From the NCBI RefSeq assembly GCF_963678635.1, contig NW_026971410.1, forward strand, positions 1 through 64,000: 64,000 nucleotides of DNA. Direction: 5' to 3'. The DNA is from Symsagittifera roscoffensis. Its lineage: Eukaryota > Xenacoelomorpha > Acoela > Convolutidae. Position numbers and translations under genes: made by a program. The notes below the pieces were generated by a model, which saw only the letters and a program-made list of their open reading frames with translations, had not been told where the DNA came from and searched no databases. Positions 61,565 to 64,000 of the stretch are shown here, piece after piece; the stretch's first letter is position 1, and every line of letters begins with the position of its first letter.

Positions 61565-64000
61565 TCAGCCTATACTTAAGTAATATTTCTTGTGTAGATA
61601 TACTTGTATGTTTGTATCAGAGAATATCACGTGTACAAGCGCGTACAATTCCCGAGGATGCAGTCTTCCTCTGTTTGGATCGTACACTGGAAGCGAGAGC
61701 TCCTTCACGTCCATTTCCACAAGGAAGTCCCTCAGCCTCGTCAAAGACAAGACTAGGTTTTCTGGGTCCACGTGCTGCTTCTCTGTCGCCCTCGTTACCA
61801 AGAAGCATAAGTACTTTCCCGGTATCTGCGACACCGCCGGAGGTAAGGCTGCTACGCCCCCTATCCCTGGTCTTTGCTTCCAAAGGAATTCCACGTTTTT
61901 GTATTCTCTCTTAAAGTCTGCCGCTAACGCTGTCCTAAAACTCATGTCTGCGGTGATTGTTATCGCACATGTTCTGTTTGTGAGTATGAAATCACTGTCT
62001 GTTAGTATTATGTTACTTGAATATTCATTTGGTAAGTTAAAATATGACTCAACCACCCTGCCTATGTCAGGTTTCTTAGGTTCTTCACCTGTTTCTGCTT
62101 CTAAGTCTCCTGTTTCTCTTGCTATTCTCAACTTTTTTATTATCAGGTTTTCAGTGTGGGTAAGTCTTACCCCCACTCCTCGGACAAAAATATCCATCGG
62201 CGTCCCCGTCGATCGCATACCGGATATCAAGTCAAGGTTAGAAGCTGGAATGAGAAGTTGTCCTTCCTGGGCAGCCCAGGAAGGATCATCTCGTTCGGTC
62301 TTAATGTATTTCGCGCTTTCACGATCTACGTCTTGAATCGTAACGCTGGTCTCTTTAGGGTCTGATGTCATTTCGTTCAGCCACTCTAAGACACGCAGGT
62401 TCGTCTGGTCTTGTTCATATGACTGCTGTTGCTCATCGTCAAATTCTACCTCGGGTTTCGACCAGTCGTCAACCCACTCATCGTTATGATCATCGACTAT
62501 GTCAATGTCTTGTGACACATTTATTTCTTCTAAACCCACTACTTCCTCCACTTCTTTCTTCAGATCTATCCCATCCACTACAAAGTCGTCACCGTAAGGA
62601 TTGTATTTCTTTCTTGGTCTCGTCCCGTCCTTCTGACGAGTCTGAATCGTGAACGGAAGATCTGGTTCCAAGTTCTTGGGAACCTCTGTCTGTTCGGGAT
62701 CCTGCCAATCATCTTCTGCGTAGGGTAAGGTTTCATCGTCCGCTTCGATCTTTTCGTTTGGATCCAGGTCCAGCGGTGTATCCGTACCTTCCTCTACGAT
62801 TTCGTTTCCATCGTTCTTCTCCCTGGTGCCTTTTTCATTGACCTCACAAGCAGGATCCATCATTAGATAATCCCCTTCTTCCATGTCTGCAGGTATACAC
62901 CAGTCTTCTGTCGATGGATTGTGTGGCTTGATGTTCTCGTAGTGGGCGGCTCGGCCAGTACTCAGTCTATAAAAGCGTCCCTCCTGGTGCACCTCCGTAA
63001 TCATGAAGGGTCCCCTCCATTTCTTTAGAAGTTTCTTTGTCCCTTTCGGTGGTATAACGTTCTGAAATACCCATACATAGTCTCCCACCGAGTAAGCTTT
63101 TGCGCCAGCTGCTTTCTTGTCGAATCTTTTCCTTTGCCTTGCCTGTGCTTGCTGAGTATTTCGTCTGCACAGATCGTTCAACTCCTGTTGACGTCTGATC
63201 ACATCCCTTACGTAAACCTGTGGAGATGTTTTCTTTCCCTCATACTCTGGGTAGAAGAATGTCAAGGGTAAAGACTTCTCGTGTCCCGTCAGCATCATGT
63301 GTGGACTGACTCCAGTGGTGGAGTGTTGCGTGCTATTATAAGCTCTCATCACCTGTGGAAGGTATCTGTCCCAATCGGTCATGTACCTGGAACAATATAC
63401 CCTCAGCATCGACACTAACGTCCCATTCTGTCTTTCCACTAGGCCATTCGTTTGAGGGTGGTATGTCGTGGAGTGAGCCTGAGCGACCTGTGAGCGTCTC
63501 ATAAGCTCTTTTGTAAGCTCGCCTACGAAAGCCGTTCCATTATCTGATTGAAACATCATCGGACAACCATGTCTTGCTATCCACGTGTTGATCAGGTGGT
63601 CGCATGTCTCTTCCGCCGAGGCAGTTATGCAGGGCACGGCCTCTGCATACTTCGTGAAGTGATCTATCATGACCAAGACTTGGTTGTAACCGCTGTCTGT
63701 CATGCATATCTTCTGGTGATCTATCTGCACCACCTCGTTGAATTCAGACGACTCAATCGATTGTAAAGGAAATCGTAATTTCCTTGGATCCTTGACCTGT
63801 TGGCATGACAGGCACGCTGTTACCCATTTCTCACATGCCTTTTTCATTCCAGGCCACTCAAAGCGCTTCAGGATCCTCTGATACACTTGGTCGATCCCTT
63901 GATGGCCCATCTGATCATGCGACCTGAACAATAGTTCTGTCTGATAGAGTTGCGGCAACACTATCGCGTTATATTTGTATAAAACCTTGTCTTCTTCTCT
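61565..64000 (-). CDS. pol: Pol C-terminal part: integrase, acidic region, macro-like domain, copy 3 (partial)
   Basis: 812 codons open to the window edge, so the start is outside. Counting from the codon at 63961: HHCC finger residues 15-53 (SHDQMGH, CLSCQQ), catalytic core D81 (QIDHQ), D140 (QSDNG), E176 (VERQN), GPF motif 316-319 (KKWRGPF), acidic region 370-550, macro-like domain 655-795, stop at 61565. All integrase catalytic residues are present. It is about 88% identical to copy 2 in the integrase core. The C-terminal fusion is what sets it apart from ordinary gypsy Pol. Cleavage sites cannot be predicted here. Confidence 0.9.
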   Translation of the reverse strand, partial: REEDKVLYKYNAIVLPQLYQTELLFRSHDQMGHQGIDQVYQRILKRFEWPGMKKACEKWVTACLSCQQVKDPRKLRFPLQSIESSEFNEVVQIDHQKICMTDSGYNQVLVMIDHFTKYAEAVPCITASAEETCDHLINTWIARHGCPMMFQSDNGTAFVGELTKELMRRSQVAQAHSTTYHPQTNGLVERQNGTLVSMLRVYCSRYMTDWDRYLPQVMRAYNSTQHSTTGVSPHMMLTGHEKSLPLTFFYPEYEGKKTSPQVYVRDVIRRQQELNDLCRRNTQQAQARQRKRFDKKAAGAKAYSVGDYVWVFQNVIPPKGTKKLLKKWRGPFMITEVHQEGRFYRLSTGRAAHYENIKPHNPSTEDWCIPADMEEGDYLMMDPACEVNEKGTREKNDGNEIVEEGTDTPLDLDPNEKIEADDETLPYAEDDWQDPEQTEVPKNLEPDLPFTIQTRQKDGTRPRKKYNPYGDDFVVDGIDLKKEVEEVVGLEEINVSQDIDIVDDHNDEWVDDWSKPEVEFDDEQQQSYEQDQTNLRVLEWLNEMTSDPKETSVTIQDVDRESAKYIKTERDDPSWAAQEGQLLIPASNLDLISGMRSTGTPMDIFVRGVGVRLTHTENLIIKKLRIARETGDLEAETGEEPKKPDIGRVVESYFNLPNEYSSNIILTDSDFILTNRTCAITITADMSFRTALAADFKREYKNVEFLWKQRPGIGGVAALPPAVSQIPGKYLCFLVTRATEKQHVDPENLVLSLTRLRDFLVEMDVKELSLPVYDPNRGRLHPRELYALVHVIFSDTNIQVYLHKKYYLSIG
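61568..61999 (-). other. Macro-like domain of Pol, copy 3
   Basis: Residues 655-795. The order DSDFILTNRTCAITITADMS, then FRTALAADFKREYKNVEFLW, RPGIGGVAALPP, GKYLCFLVTRATEKQHVDPE, LVLSLTRLRDFLVEMDVKEL, SLPVYDPNRGRL, IFSDTNIQVYL follows the strand and helix order of TARG1/ALC1-like macro domains (those have an AHC-x-S/A-D-x-x-MGxGIA loop, a GEV strand, YLITK, a YENL helix, SMPRIGCGLD, and F-x-D-T-x-I-x-V-Y). The loop Gly residues and the GCGLD motif are altered, so binding of ADP-ribose is not certain. The fold is likely, the activity open. Confidence 0.65.

Larger units (their letters stand above)
50519..64000 (-). mobile_element. Giant family A Ty3/gypsy element, copy 3 (3' part)
   Basis: Minus strand, from right: integrase to macro-like domain (61565-64000, partial), intergenic with splice acceptor, giant ORF2 (52243-61188), 3' UTR, polypurine tract and 3' LTR (50519-51434). 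Its left LTR end sits directly on the broken copy 2 LTR. Coding frames are almost intact, which suggests a young or recently active element. The gag, RT and 5' LTR are outside the window. Confidence 0.9.

Overview
The window is eukaryotic, very probably from a repeat-rich invertebrate animal genome. I recognise no host gene. Almost every base belongs to LTR retrotransposons of the Ty3/gypsy type, mostly coded on the minus strand, plus one plus-strand LINE fragment. There is no rRNA, tRNA or CRISPR that I can see, and nothing bacterial.

Three copies of one unusual, giant Ty3/gypsy family (family A) lie head to tail on the minus strand. Copy 1 (about 5960-24555) is old. It has a complete 925-bp 5' LTR (23631-24555), a primer-binding-site candidate, a leader with a minisatellite, broken gag, PR, RT, RNase H and IN, and inside it a 7-unit tandem array (9472-18097) of a 1.235-kb PR-to-RT segment. 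Its left part is mixed with a second gypsy family (family B, 1-5950), with segmental duplications between 1-4130 and 3166-8730. Copy 2 (27642-50518) is nearly complete: 883-bp 3' LTR, 21.5 kb of interior, and the first 506 bp of its 5' LTR. The two LTR stretches differ at 4 of 506 sites. It is inserted in a plus-strand LINE with a PHD-like finger and a reverse transcriptase (25319-27641). Copy 3 (50519 to beyond 64000) has inserted into the 5' LTR of copy 2.

The notable biology is the layout of family A. Pol does not end after integrase. It continues through an acidic region into a C-terminal macro-like (ADP-ribose-binding fold) domain. Then comes an intergenic stretch of about 0.4-0.5 kb with a conserved 3' splice site. 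Then, in the env position, there is a second gene of about 2,980 codons (52243-61188 in copy 3, broken only by one in-frame TGA). This giant protein has an N-terminal coiled coil, a full SGNH-hydrolase motif set (Ser411, Gly431-432, Asn460, Asp554-x-x-His557), a second SGNH-like region near residues 860-1080, and about 1,900 residues that I cannot assign. Copy 2 carries the same gene in several frames. With both LTRs the element would be about 23 kb, in the size class of the plant Ogre and planarian Burro elements.

A plausible life cycle, by inference: full-length RNA gives Gag-Pol-macro, and a spliced RNA gives the giant SGNH protein. The PBS candidate (12-13 nt from the LTR), the polypurine tract beside the LTR, and inverted TGTRACATTCG / CGAATGTYACA LTR ends complete the retrotransposon signals. 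Copy 2 is defective: its gag lacks the capsid region, its RT is out of frame at the catalytic box, and ORF2 has stops and frameshifts.
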